Below, piece after piece: positions 1-5,066 of a stretch of DNA of 7,091 nt (position 1 is its first letter; every line of letters begins with the position of its first letter). Location: NCBI GenBank assembly GCA_050115555.1, contig JASFQI010000258.1, forward strand, positions 1 through 7,091. Reading direction: 5' to 3'. A program made the position numbers and the translations under genes. A model generated the notes under the pieces. The model was not told where the DNA came from. It searched no databases and saw nothing but the letters and a program-made list of their open reading frames with translations. The DNA is from JASFQI01 sp050115555 (GTDB taxonomy: Bacteria > Desulfobacterota > DSM-4660 > Desulfatiglandales > HGW-15).

Positions 1-69
1 AAGCTCGTTGAAATCGCAGGTGTAGAGGGGGGCGTCGGTAAATATTTCAGTCGGTTAGATGGGAAATGA
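1..69 (+). CDS. Possible C-terminal end of an unidentified protein (5' partial)
   Basis: Frame 1 is open from the window edge for 22 codons and ends in TGA at 67-69. The visible tail reads KLVEIAGVEGG then VGKYFSRLDGK. It has a balanced composition and could be the end of a real protein, but 22 codons is too short to identify a family. A weak hairpin (CAGGA at 80-84, TCCTG at 102-106, then TTT) follows and might be a terminator. If real, this gene runs convergently with the chemoreceptor gene. From 70 to 329 I see no convincing gene on either strand. Confidence 0.22.
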   Translation, partial: KLVEIAGVEGGVGKYFSRLDGK

Positions 70-329
70 GGATTGCTTGCAGGATGGGGATGGATCTTCC
101 TTCCTGTTTAAGGCAGGGCTTCGCGAGTTCGCTCCTGAAGGCCCCGGAATCGCGTCTTGTTGGTGAGCGTGTGCATGATCTTCGGATTTCCTTCTTGGAA
201 AAACCATAGAGGAAGCCATACGGCATTCAAGAATAACCGATCTCGCCGCCACCTACGGCAACGGTGCTGTGATTCCTTTTGTCGATTACCCCTTGTGCCG
301 ACCCATTGACGCAGAGCACGGCGTGGCAG

Positions 330-361
330 AAAAAAATACCCCCTCGTTACCATCGAACCCG
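330..361 (-). terminator. Possible Rho-independent terminator after the MCP gene
   Basis: On the minus strand, starting a few bases after the MCP stop codon, an imperfect stem (ACC...TTCG pairing with CGAG...GGT, with an internal loop of extra Gs) is followed by a run of seven T (plus-strand A at 330-336). The T run is strong and the stem is weak, so the call is tentative. Its position directly after the stop codon fits the end of a single-gene transcript. Confidence 0.4.
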
Positions 362-365
362 GTTT

Positions 366-2282
366 CTAAAAGTCCTGAAACCGGTCCTCATCGTCCTGAA
401 TCCCCTGCTCCGGGCCGATCTCCTTTGCATCCCCGGCATTGAGCCCCTTTTGTCCCATCGTGGGAACACATCCCGCTCTGGATTCGATCGGCTCAGTGTC
501 GGATGCACCGCCCCCCGGCGTCAAATGCTCAACGCTTTTTTGCGCAGAACCCTCCACCAGCCTCATGAGAACCCCCACAATGCCTTTCAATCTTTCAGCC
601 TGGCCCTTCATTTGTTCCGAGGCGCTGGCCGATTCTTCAGCGTTCCCCGCGTTCTGCTGGACAATCCTGTCAATGTCGGCAACCGCATTATTCAGCTGGT
701 CGATTCCCTGGGCCTGTTCATTGGATGCCGCCGCAATTTCCGCAACCAACTCGCCCACCTTTGCAGAATTCGTTGTGACATCTGTGAATTCCTTGCTGGT
801 CCTTTTCACGATCCCCGATCCATTTGCAACCCTTTTGACGGTTCCCTCAATCAGGTCGGAGGTGTTTTTGGCGGCCTCAGCCGCCCGCAGGGCCAGGTTT
901 CGGACCTCATCGGCGACGATCGCAAAGCCCGCACCGGCCTCTCCTGCACGAGCCGCCTCCACCGCGGCATTCAGGGCAAGGAGGTTGGTCTGAAAGGCGA
1001 TCTCGTCGATTGTTTTGATAATTTTAGAGGATTCCTCGCTGGATCTGGAAATTTCATCCATGGCCGTGGTCAGATCCGCCATGGATGCATTGGCCCTATT
1101 TACTACCTGATTCGCCTCCTGCATCAGGTTGTTTGCCTCGCCTGCATTTTGCGCATTCTGCTTGGTCATGGAAGACATTTCCTCCAGGGAGGAGGACGTC
1201 TCTTCGACAGAGGAGGCCTGTGCTGAAGCGCCTTCCGCCAGCACTTGACTGGTGGATGCGATCTGATCCGAGGCGGACGAGACCTGGTTGGCGCCCTCAT
1301 TCAAGTCTTCCACTGCGCGATTGATGGGTTTGGTAATCATCCATTGCACGAACCAGAAGATGGCCACGCTGATGAGGCCCAGGATCAACAGTGCGGAAAG
1401 GACAAGGATATTTCGCATCTTGTTCACGGGACCGGTGATTTCCGATTTCGACAGAATCAGCCCGAGACTCCAGTCCGCCATTTCGATGGGCGCAAAGGCA
1501 AGAATTTTTTCTTCCCCGTTGAGCGAGCACTCCTGAATGCCTTCGCCAAAGGATACCATCGCCTCGGCTGCTTGCGCCATGCCCTCCACATCGCGGATGT
1601 TTGTTTTCAGGATCTGATCCTTGTCAGGATGCACGATGATGGTTCCCGTTCGGTCCACAATGAATGCGCTGCCTGTTTTGCCAAAGGTCAACTGCCCGAT
1701 CTCATGGTTCAGGAAATCCAGCTTCCAGCCGCTCACGACGGCTCCGATCACCTGGTCCTCAACCTTGAAGGGGGTGGCGGCGACCACGTAGGCTTGTGTT
1801 TTGTCTTCTGACTGCTCAACGTTGCCGATGGCGGTCTCTCCCGCCATGGCCTTCTCAAAGTACGCTTCGCCCGAGAGGTCTTTCCCCTTCAACGCACCGT
1901 TGACCGTGTCCCCAATGACGGTTCCCTTTTCATCGGTAATCAGGCAGAAGTCATAGACCTCCTTCTGATGGAAGATCGTGGTCTGCGTGTCCAATTTGTA
2001 TTGCGCCAATTCGTGGAGGCCGGTCTGTACCAGCGATTTTGCAATATCTATCAGGACCGCATCCTGTCCGACCGCACTCGCCAATACATTGGTTTGCTCT
2101 CTGAGCATCGAATGGACTTGAGCCTTCACGACCTTTCGAAGAGCAAGCAACTGTTCGCCTTCCAGTTCGTTCATGGCCTTTGATGACCAGAAAACGCTGA
2201 AACCCCCGACGACCAGAAGGGGGATCACAAGCATGACCATCCCGCCCAGAATAAGTTTTGTCCGTAATGTCAAGCCTTTCAT
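366..2282 (-). CDS. Methyl-accepting chemotaxis protein, transmembrane, Cache-type sensor (638 aa)
   Basis: This is an inner-membrane chemoreceptor that would signal through CheW and CheA to the flagellar motor or another output. Residues 11-31 form TM1. Residues 32-290 form a periplasmic sensor of double-Cache size, with PAS-like strands such as FCLITDEKGTVIG (112-124) and AFIVDRTGTIIVHP (206-219). TM2 covers about 291-315. Only the first HAMP helix is evident (TKPINRAVEDL, 317-327); the connector and second helix are not recognisable. The cytoplasmic coiled coil runs from about 330 to 577. Its hairpin tip (IAFQTNLLALNAAVEAARAG, 428-447, continuing to VADEVRNLA) is the canonical CheA/CheW-binding region, with QA- and EE-rich methylation-type stretches on both arms. 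A flexible tail (578-630) ends in DDEDRFQDF. The start is supported by GAGGTGAT at 2288-2295, an 8-base match to the 16S 3' end, five bases before ATG. The gene appears monocistronic, with a sigma54-like promoter about 130 bases upstream. The ligand cannot be read from the sequence. Confidence 0.97.
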   Translation of the reverse strand: MKGLTLRTKLILGGMVMLVIPLLVVGGFSVFWSSKAMNELEGEQLLALRKVVKAQVHSMLREQTNVLASAVGQDAVLIDIAKSLVQTGLHELAQYKLDTQTTIFHQKEVYDFCLITDEKGTVIGDTVNGALKGKDLSGEAYFEKAMAGETAIGNVEQSEDKTQAYVVAATPFKVEDQVIGAVVSGWKLDFLNHEIGQLTFGKTGSAFIVDRTGTIIVHPDKDQILKTNIRDVEGMAQAAEAMVSFGEGIQECSLNGEEKILAFAPIEMADWSLGLILSKSEITGPVNKMRNILVLSALLILGLISVAIFWFVQWMITKPINRAVEDLNEGANQVSSASDQIASTSQVLAEGASAQASSVEETSSSLEEMSSMTKQNAQNAGEANNLMQEANQVVNRANASMADLTTAMDEISRSSEESSKIIKTIDEIAFQTNLLALNAAVEAARAGEAGAGFAIVADEVRNLALRAAEAAKNTSDLIEGTVKRVANGSGIVKRTSKEFTDVTTNSAKVGELVAEIAAASNEQAQGIDQLNNAVADIDRIVQQNAGNAEESASASEQMKGQAERLKGIVGVLMRLVEGSAQKSVEHLTPGGGASDTEPIESRAGCVPTMGQKGLNAGDAKEIGPEQGIQDDEDRFQDF

Positions 2283-2409
2283 TTTTTATCACCTCTTTGA
2301 GCTTATGATTCCCGTTTCCTGGCGCTCGTGAAAGGGGCCTTTCGTTCTCCAGAAAAACGAGAGGCCTCTTTCAGGGCGGACAGGGTTTGTTTCCACAGCT
2401 ATACCAGCA

Positions 2410-2425
2410 AGCAAAATTCGCACCA
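2410..2425 (-). promoter_or_regulatory. Candidate sigma54 (-24/-12) promoter of the MCP gene
   Basis: The minus strand reads TGGTGCGAATTTTGCT, which fits TGGCACG-N4-TTGCW with the required GG and GC at correct spacing and a full TTGCT. Two bases of the -24 half differ (C4 to T, A5 to G). The predicted start is near 2399, giving a leader of about 117 bases before the strong Shine-Dalgarno. A terminator lies just upstream, as expected for an independent transcription start. The match is weaker than the one at 6051-6066. Confidence 0.55.
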
Positions 2426-2426
2426 A

Positions 2427-2440
2427 CGAGACCGGTCTCG
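2427..2440. repeat. Perfect 14-bp palindrome next to the MCP -24 element
   Basis: CGAGACCGGTCTCG is its own reverse complement. One base separates it from the -24 GG of the candidate MCP promoter, and it lies between that promoter and the upstream terminator. A dimeric regulator bound here would cover the RNA polymerase site, so it may be an operator. No regulator family can be named. Confidence 0.45.
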
Positions 2441-2446
2441 AGGAAT

Positions 2447-2480
2447 AAAAAATCCCCACCTCTCCTTTCGAGAAATGGGG
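2447..2480 (-). terminator. Rho-independent terminator upstream of the MCP promoter
   Basis: In minus-strand RNA, CCCCATTTCTC pairs with GAGAGGTGGGG (11 pairs, two of them G-U) around the 5-base loop GAAAG. It is followed by ATTTTTTATT. On the plus strand the arms are 2454-2464 and 2470-2480, and the A run is 2447-2452. The two G-U pairs form only on the minus-strand RNA, which fixes the direction. It would stop transcripts coming from the 2.5-3.3 kb region before the MCP promoter. Confidence 0.75.
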
Positions 2481-2512
2481 CCTCAGCCGAAACGGGTTAT
2501 GGGCTCATTGCG

Positions 2513-2529
2513 AGGTTGGTGCACGACCT
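2513..2529. promoter_or_regulatory. Possible activator-binding site upstream of the MCP promoter
   Basis: AGGTTGGTGCACGACCT has a palindromic core (GTGCAC) flanked by AGGT and ACCT arms that are offset by one base. It lies about 114-130 bases upstream of the predicted MCP start, the usual range for bEBP sites at sigma54 promoters. The symmetry is imperfect, and no second copy is seen. Low confidence. Confidence 0.2.
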
Positions 2530-2545
2530 ATATTAGGGGTGGAGG

Positions 2546-2830
2546 ATGTCTCAGGAGGTTCGAAGTCGTATCGTAATAAAAGAATGTTCCACGGGATCCC
2601 CCATGAAGAATGATGAGGTCGAAGCATGCGCGGAACCGGGAGACCTGTCCCGCTATTGCAAGGACTCCGGTGTTTTCCGCAGCCTTCGGGTGTGTTTTCC
2701 GCGGCCGCCCTTTGTAGAAAGACGGTTTATGGAAAACACATCACCCTTCATTCCCGGTTCCACTGAAACTGGAACGATAGGAAATTTGATGGAGTTGCAA
2801 AAAGCCCGCGACCTGGAGATTTGCCGCTAG
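2546..2830 (+). CDS. Doubtful hypothetical protein, 94 aa
   Basis: This is the only long plus-strand ORF in the intergenic block and it is not a shadow of another gene. It begins MSQEVRSRIVIKECSTGS and ends LQKARDLEICR, with four cysteines and no recognisable domain, signal peptide or membrane segment. AGGGG lies six bases before ATG, and a TATATT lies about 15 bases further upstream with only a poor -35. Against it, the frame runs through several inverted repeats that look like regulatory or RNA structure, and the 11-base direct repeat at 2670-2702 is read in two different frames. The hairpin at 2797-2880 overlaps its end and could terminate it. Noncoding structured DNA is equally possible. 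Confidence 0.25.
   Translation: MSQEVRSRIVIKECSTGSPMKNDEVEACAEPGDLSRYCKDSGVFRSLRVCFPRPPFVERRFMENTSPFIPGSTETGTIGNLMELQKARDLEICR
2632..2761. repeat. Nested inverted repeats (possible structured RNA or cruciform)
   Basis: The outer arms are GGAACCGGGA (2632-2641) and TCCCGGTTCC (2752-2761), a perfect 10-bp inverted repeat. Nested inside are GGGTGTGTTTTCC (2688-2700) and GGAAAACACATCACCC (2731-2746). These pair over 13 bp with a 3-base bulge, including a perfect 10-bp core. About 130 bases could therefore fold into a closed multi-stem structure on either strand. It matches no riboswitch or RNA family that I recognise. Confidence 0.5.
2670..2702. repeat. 11-bp direct repeat GTGTTTTCCGC, plus one inverted copy nearby
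   Basis: GTGTTTTCCGC occurs at 2670-2680 and again at 2692-2702, a 22-bp period or about two helical turns. The first nine bases recur inverted at 2731-2739 (GGAAAACAC). Same-face spacing suggests tandem binding sites for a DNA-binding protein, possibly the nearby HTH_17 protein, although that link is only inference. Confidence 0.45.
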
Positions 2831-2880
2831 GGATTCTAATGAGTTACAGCCTAGCCGACAGCGGTCGAGCGGGTTTTTGC
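2797..2880. terminator. Long hairpin, probable bidirectional terminator after the HTH_17 gene
   Basis: The left arm GCAAAAAGCCCGCGACC (2797-2813) pairs with the right arm GGTCGAGCGGGTTTTTGC (2863-2880), interrupted by a 1-base bulge (G2804) and a 2-base bulge (2867-2868). Inside, GCTAGG (2826-2831) pairs with CCTAGC (2850-2855) around an 18-base loop. On both strands the GC-rich base stem is followed by five T and GC. It starts 60 bases past the stop of the HTH_17 gene, so it would end that transcript. The bulged two-stem shape is unusually large for a plain terminator. It lacks integron attC end motifs. Confidence 0.55.
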
Positions 2881-2939
2881 GAGACCGTCAAATTTTATTC
2901 AAGAAACGTCTGTTATTCTGCGCTGAAGGGAGTCCGGCT

Positions 2940-3116
2940 TTACTTTCCTCCCTTCCTGATCCAATCCCGCAGGGCCTCTCGCTCAAAGCGCCATTTGTTG
3001 AGCACCATCTTTGCAGGAAGTTGGCCGGATTTGGCCAGCTTGTAAACCGAACGCTTGCCAAGGCTCAGATACTGGGCTGCTTCCTCAATCGTCAAAATGT
3101 CCTTGTCTTCATTCAT
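2940..3116 (-). CDS. Excisionase-like helix-turn-helix protein (HTH_17 / MerR-type fold), 58 aa
   Basis: This is a small DNA-binding protein of the HTH_17 excisionase-type family. Residues 7-30 (ILTIEEAAQYLSLGKRSVYKLAKS) form the helix-turn-helix. Residues 31-52 (GQLPAKMVLN then KWRFEREALRDW) form the short wing and last helix typical of the family, and the C-terminus is basic (IRKGGK). The start is set at the ATG of MNEDKDIL because GGAG (3123-3126) lies six bases upstream. Longer starts, including a GTG at 3176, have no ribosome site and would add non-homologous residues. No integrase or recombinase is visible, so it is either an orphan transcription factor or a remnant of a mobile element. 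It lies 67 bases after the small ORF at 3184-3267, probably in the same transcript. Confidence 0.82.
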   Translation of the reverse strand: MNEDKDILTIEEAAQYLSLGKRSVYKLAKSGQLPAKMVLNKWRFEREALRDWIRKGGK

Positions 3117-3183
3117 GGCAGACTCCGTGATCAAAGGGTCCATGGAAAACGAGGGAGGCCACGAGGCCCCTCTCACCTTGTAT

Positions 3184-3267
3184 CTATGATTTCTTTCGGG
3201 GTGAGTGTGGAGACACCGCTGGAACGGTCACTATACCCGCGGTCGGTTCATACAGTGACCTTGCCAT
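3184..3267 (-). CDS. Small ORF, 27 aa, with strong Shine-Dalgarno
   Basis: ATG at 3267 follows AAAGGAG (plus 3275-3281) with a 7-base spacer, and the frame closes with TAG at 3184-3186. The peptide is MARSLYEPTAGIVTV followed by PAVSPHSPRKKS. It has a basic tail and resembles nothing I know. It sits between a sigma70-like promoter and the HTH_17 gene, so it could be a leader peptide, a small protein, or the decayed start of a longer gene. A near-perfect palindrome (3226-3260) lies within it, which suggests DNA-level constraint rather than a purely protein role. Confidence 0.35.
   Translation of the reverse strand: MARSLYEPTAGIVTVPAVSPHSPRKKS
3226..3260. repeat. Inverted repeat GGTCACTATA / TACAGTGACC, candidate operator
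   Basis: The 10-base arms at 3226-3235 and 3251-3260 match at 9 of 10 positions around a 15-base centre. The repeat is 110-145 bases upstream of the HTH_17 start and about 50-85 bases downstream of the predicted promoter start. It could be an autoregulatory operator or a leader hairpin. The TATAGT in the minus-strand reading could also serve as a weak -10. Confidence 0.45.
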
Positions 3268-3318
3268 GACCCATCTCCTTTGATGTGTTTGGCTAGACCT
3301 GCGGCGCTCGATCTATTC

Positions 3319-3347
3319 ATTATTCATGATGAAAAAGTGAAAATCAA
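3319..3347 (-). promoter_or_regulatory. Sigma70-like promoter for the small ORF / HTH_17 unit
   Basis: On the minus strand TTGATT (3342-3347) and AATAAT (3319-3324) are separated by exactly 17 bases, with an AT-rich spacer. Four of six bases match the -35 consensus and five of six the -10. The predicted start near 3312 leaves about 45 bases to the ATG at 3267, with AAAGGAG in between. Confidence 0.45.
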
Positions 3348-4177
3348 GCACTGGGTTCAAGAAATACGAACGGCCCGATAGTTGAAAGGGTGGGCATAGG
3401 CAGGAATGTTGTAATTATTTCATGGGCTTGGCCTAAAAAACAGAATGATTGTAGAATGGAAACTCGGCATGCTTTCAGTGAAAGGCACAGATCCATGGAT
3501 CCGGTCCTGGAGGATCAGCGTCTTATTTTTCCGGTAGGAGAGTGATTCACAGTGTGCCTTCAGAAAGGGGCAAATCCTACTCGAAGTACCTGATGCCGGG
3601 GAAGGAGGAGGGTATACACACCACTTCAGCGCTTCGAAGACCGCCATGACCTTGAAAATGTTTCACTCGCGCATTCTACGCAGCTTACTGTGGGGAGATT
3701 GAAATGACCCCCATTGGGAGTTCCATAAGCACAATGCAGCCCTTACGCTCGATGATCCAGGGAGTTGGATGGTGCAGAGTTTTCAGATGGAATTCAGTTG
3801 GAATTTTTTCTCAAGCAATCATCATAGGCGAAAGTTCCATCGTGAGTCATGACGTAAGGCTTTTGGGCGTGTGATCTACCACGTGGTCCGGTTCAATCAA
3901 CGCGACCGCCAGGAGCCCATTCCCCTGGGAGCGTCCATTTTCCGGATTTACAAAGCGGAAGCCACAAATCGTCCGAGGTCGAAGGAACCCCTTCGTAGTG
4001 CTGTGGCTTCCTTGATGCCGTTGAGCTTTTTTGAAACCGCTTTTGCCGGGACCAATCCGGCAATCAACGACTTCCAGGGGCGACGCGGCATTGCTGGGCA
4101 GCTCTTTCTGCTGGGATCTCAAGCGAACCCAGATGAAGGAGGCCGATGACATGCTCTTTAAGCACAGCGAGAGATCG
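3348..4177. other. Gene-poor region with no convincing gene
   Basis: About 0.8 kb without a credible coding region. A minus-strand frame of 155 codons (3847-4314) has no Shine-Dalgarno, is rich in S, R, P and C, overlaps the probable terminator at 4178-4208, and shows no domain. A minus-strand frame of 75 codons (3420-3647) is similarly poor. The best small candidate is on the plus strand: 3704-3874, 56 aa, starting MTPIGSSISTMQPL, with GGAG six bases before ATG. It has no recognisable domain. The region may be a decayed gene or element. I cannot name an ancestor. Confidence 0.5.
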
Positions 4178-4208
4178 AAAAAGAGGCCTTCCCCTCGGCT
4201 TTCAGGCC
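4178..4208 (-). terminator. Probable Rho-independent terminator of the receiver/roadblock operon
   Basis: In minus-strand RNA, GGCCT pairs with AGGCC (plus 4204-4208 with 4185-4189) around a 14-base loop, followed by TCTTTTTCG. An alternative inner stem (CGGC/GCCG) competes with it. The position, about 280 bases after the last confident stop codon of the operon, implies a long 3' untranslated region or an additional short gene before it. Confidence 0.42.
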
Positions 4209-4253
4209 GTGAAACCTCAAGGTGACTCCCATGCTTTCCCACAACCATCCATT

Positions 4254-4490
4254 CTAGTACGGGTATTTCCGCAGAAAAGGACCGTCGGCGGCAGCACACA
4301 TTGCATGATGACATGCCAGACTATCCAGCCGCCTCCTTTCCTTTAAGCGCAGGAAGTCACCTCGGCGAAAAGCCAAAGACTGTTGAGACACGCCGAGCTC
4401 GGCGAGGCATTCAACCGGTTGATCGTTCAACATGATTGCGGATTCGGAAAATCGCGGATCCGAATGCCAAGCCGCCGCCTCTCCCGGTTT
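4254..4490 (-). other. 3' region of the operon, open in frame past the TAA
   Basis: Directly after the TAA of the 64-aa gene, the same frame stays open for 78 more codons, to a TAG at 4254-4256. It contains an ATG at 4433 (MLNDQPVECLAELGVSQQSL...) that would give 59 aa but has no Shine-Dalgarno. The composition (R, C and H rich) is unlike the acidic helical protein before it, so it may be chance. The stretch also holds a 7-bp inverted repeat (4442-4448 / 4459-4465) and the palindrome at 4391-4404. Confidence 0.3.
4391..4404. repeat. Perfect 14-bp palindrome CGCCGAGCTCGGCG
   Basis: The palindrome is fully self-complementary and GC-rich. Its half CTCGGCG occurs again at 4361-4367, so 4361-4367 can pair either with 4391-4397 or leave the palindrome to fold on itself. 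It lies in the 3' region of the operon and could be a processing or RNA-stability structure or a protein site. There is no T run, so it is not a terminator by itself. Confidence 0.35.
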
Positions 4491-4685
4491 TTACAGTAAA
4501 GGGTCGATGTTCTCCCCGATCAAGTCGGAGGCCAGGCCCTTGAGCTTGTTGATGACTTCGTCTGTATCGGGGATTTCATGAGCTTTTGCTTTGGATATTC
4601 CTGACTTTGACGCCAGCTCCATTCTTGCAGTCAGGCCTGCTTTTTGCGCCACGATCTCGAATATTTTTTCCAGTTTTTCGCCCAT
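4491..4685 (-). CDS. Small acidic helical protein of unknown function, 64 aa
   Basis: I do not recognise a family. The sequence starts MGEKLEKIFEIVAQKAG and ends LASDLIGENIDPLL. It is charged, predicted mostly helical, with no membrane segment or signal peptide. The segment MELASKSGISKAKA has a loose helix-turn-helix flavour, not enough to call. AGGAG (4692-4696) lies six bases before ATG and overlaps the TAG stop of the preceding gene, whose coding end is nine bases away. The two are therefore almost certainly cotranscribed and perhaps translationally coupled. The context suggests a partner of the roadblock or receiver protein. Confidence 0.75.
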   Translation of the reverse strand: MGEKLEKIFEIVAQKAGLTARMELASKSGISKAKAHEIPDTDEVINKLKGLASDLIGENIDPLL

Positions 4686-4694
4686 GCTTTTCTC

Positions 4695-5066
4695 CTATCC
4701 CGTGATGGCGTCTTCAAACGCATCAATCACCTTGGGCATGACGACATTCAGCAGAAGACCGAGCTGTGCCTTGTTCGTATCAACGAGCATACCCCATTGA
4801 TAATCACCTAATATAATGCAAATAACGACCTTATTGCCGGCCAGGTCCAGAAGGTAGTACTTGCCCAGCTTCGCAAAACCGGAGTTATCCAATGACTTTA
4901 CCATAAAAGCGGTCACCTGGCTGAAAAGAGCGGAAGCCTTGGGCTGAGGGTTATACCCTGCAATGCCTTGTCCATCTGCGGACCCGAAAATGTCTGTAGC
5001 AAGCAGGGCATCTCCCAGATCCTCCTTGAGTATTTCGATAGACTTGTTCAGTTTTTGGACGTTCAT
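4695..5066 (-). CDS. Probable internal translation product: free roadblock/LC7 protein (123 aa)
   Basis: In frame within the fusion gene, ATG at 5064-5066 (MNVQKLNKSIEILKEDLGDA) is preceded by AAAGGAG at 5073-5079 with a 6-base spacer, the best ribosome site of the operon. It starts exactly at the domain boundary and yields a complete roadblock protein of normal family length (about 120 aa). The codons of the Shine-Dalgarno region read as DGKETT in the linker, as expected if two adjacent genes became joined by loss of a stop codon. Both a fusion and a free form may be made. A stop codon lost through a sequence error is the alternative. Confidence 0.55.
   Translation of the reverse strand: MNVQKLNKSIEILKEDLGDALLATDIFGSADGQGIAGYNPQPKASALFSQVTAFMVKSLDNSGFAKLGKYYLLDLAGNKVVICIILGDYQWGMLVDTNKAQLGLLLNVVMPKVIDAFEDAITG

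Noticed and set aside
279..1226. 315-codon open frame on the plus strand
   Set aside because: It is antisense to the MCP coiled-coil region. Low-complexity A/S/E-rich codons on the other strand keep it open, and it shows no domain or ribosome site.
2632..2761. Cobalamin or c-di-GMP riboswitch
   Set aside because: The conserved boxes of those classes are not present, and the position does not fit a leader of the MCP gene because a terminator and a separate promoter intervene.
2797..2880. Integron attC site
   Set aside because: The bulged two-stem fold is suggestive, but the core-site ends (RYYYAAC and GTTRRRY) are absent and no integron integrase or cassette is seen.
2940..3176. Longer 78-aa version of the HTH_17 protein starting at GTG 3176
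   Set aside because: The extra 20 residues (RGASWPPSFS...) do not fit the family and lack a ribosome site, while ATG 3116 has GGAG six bases upstream.
3847..4314. 155-codon minus-strand frame, considered as a gene or transposase remnant
   Set aside because: No Shine-Dalgarno, odd S/R/P/C-rich composition, no recognisable motif, and it spans a probable terminator.
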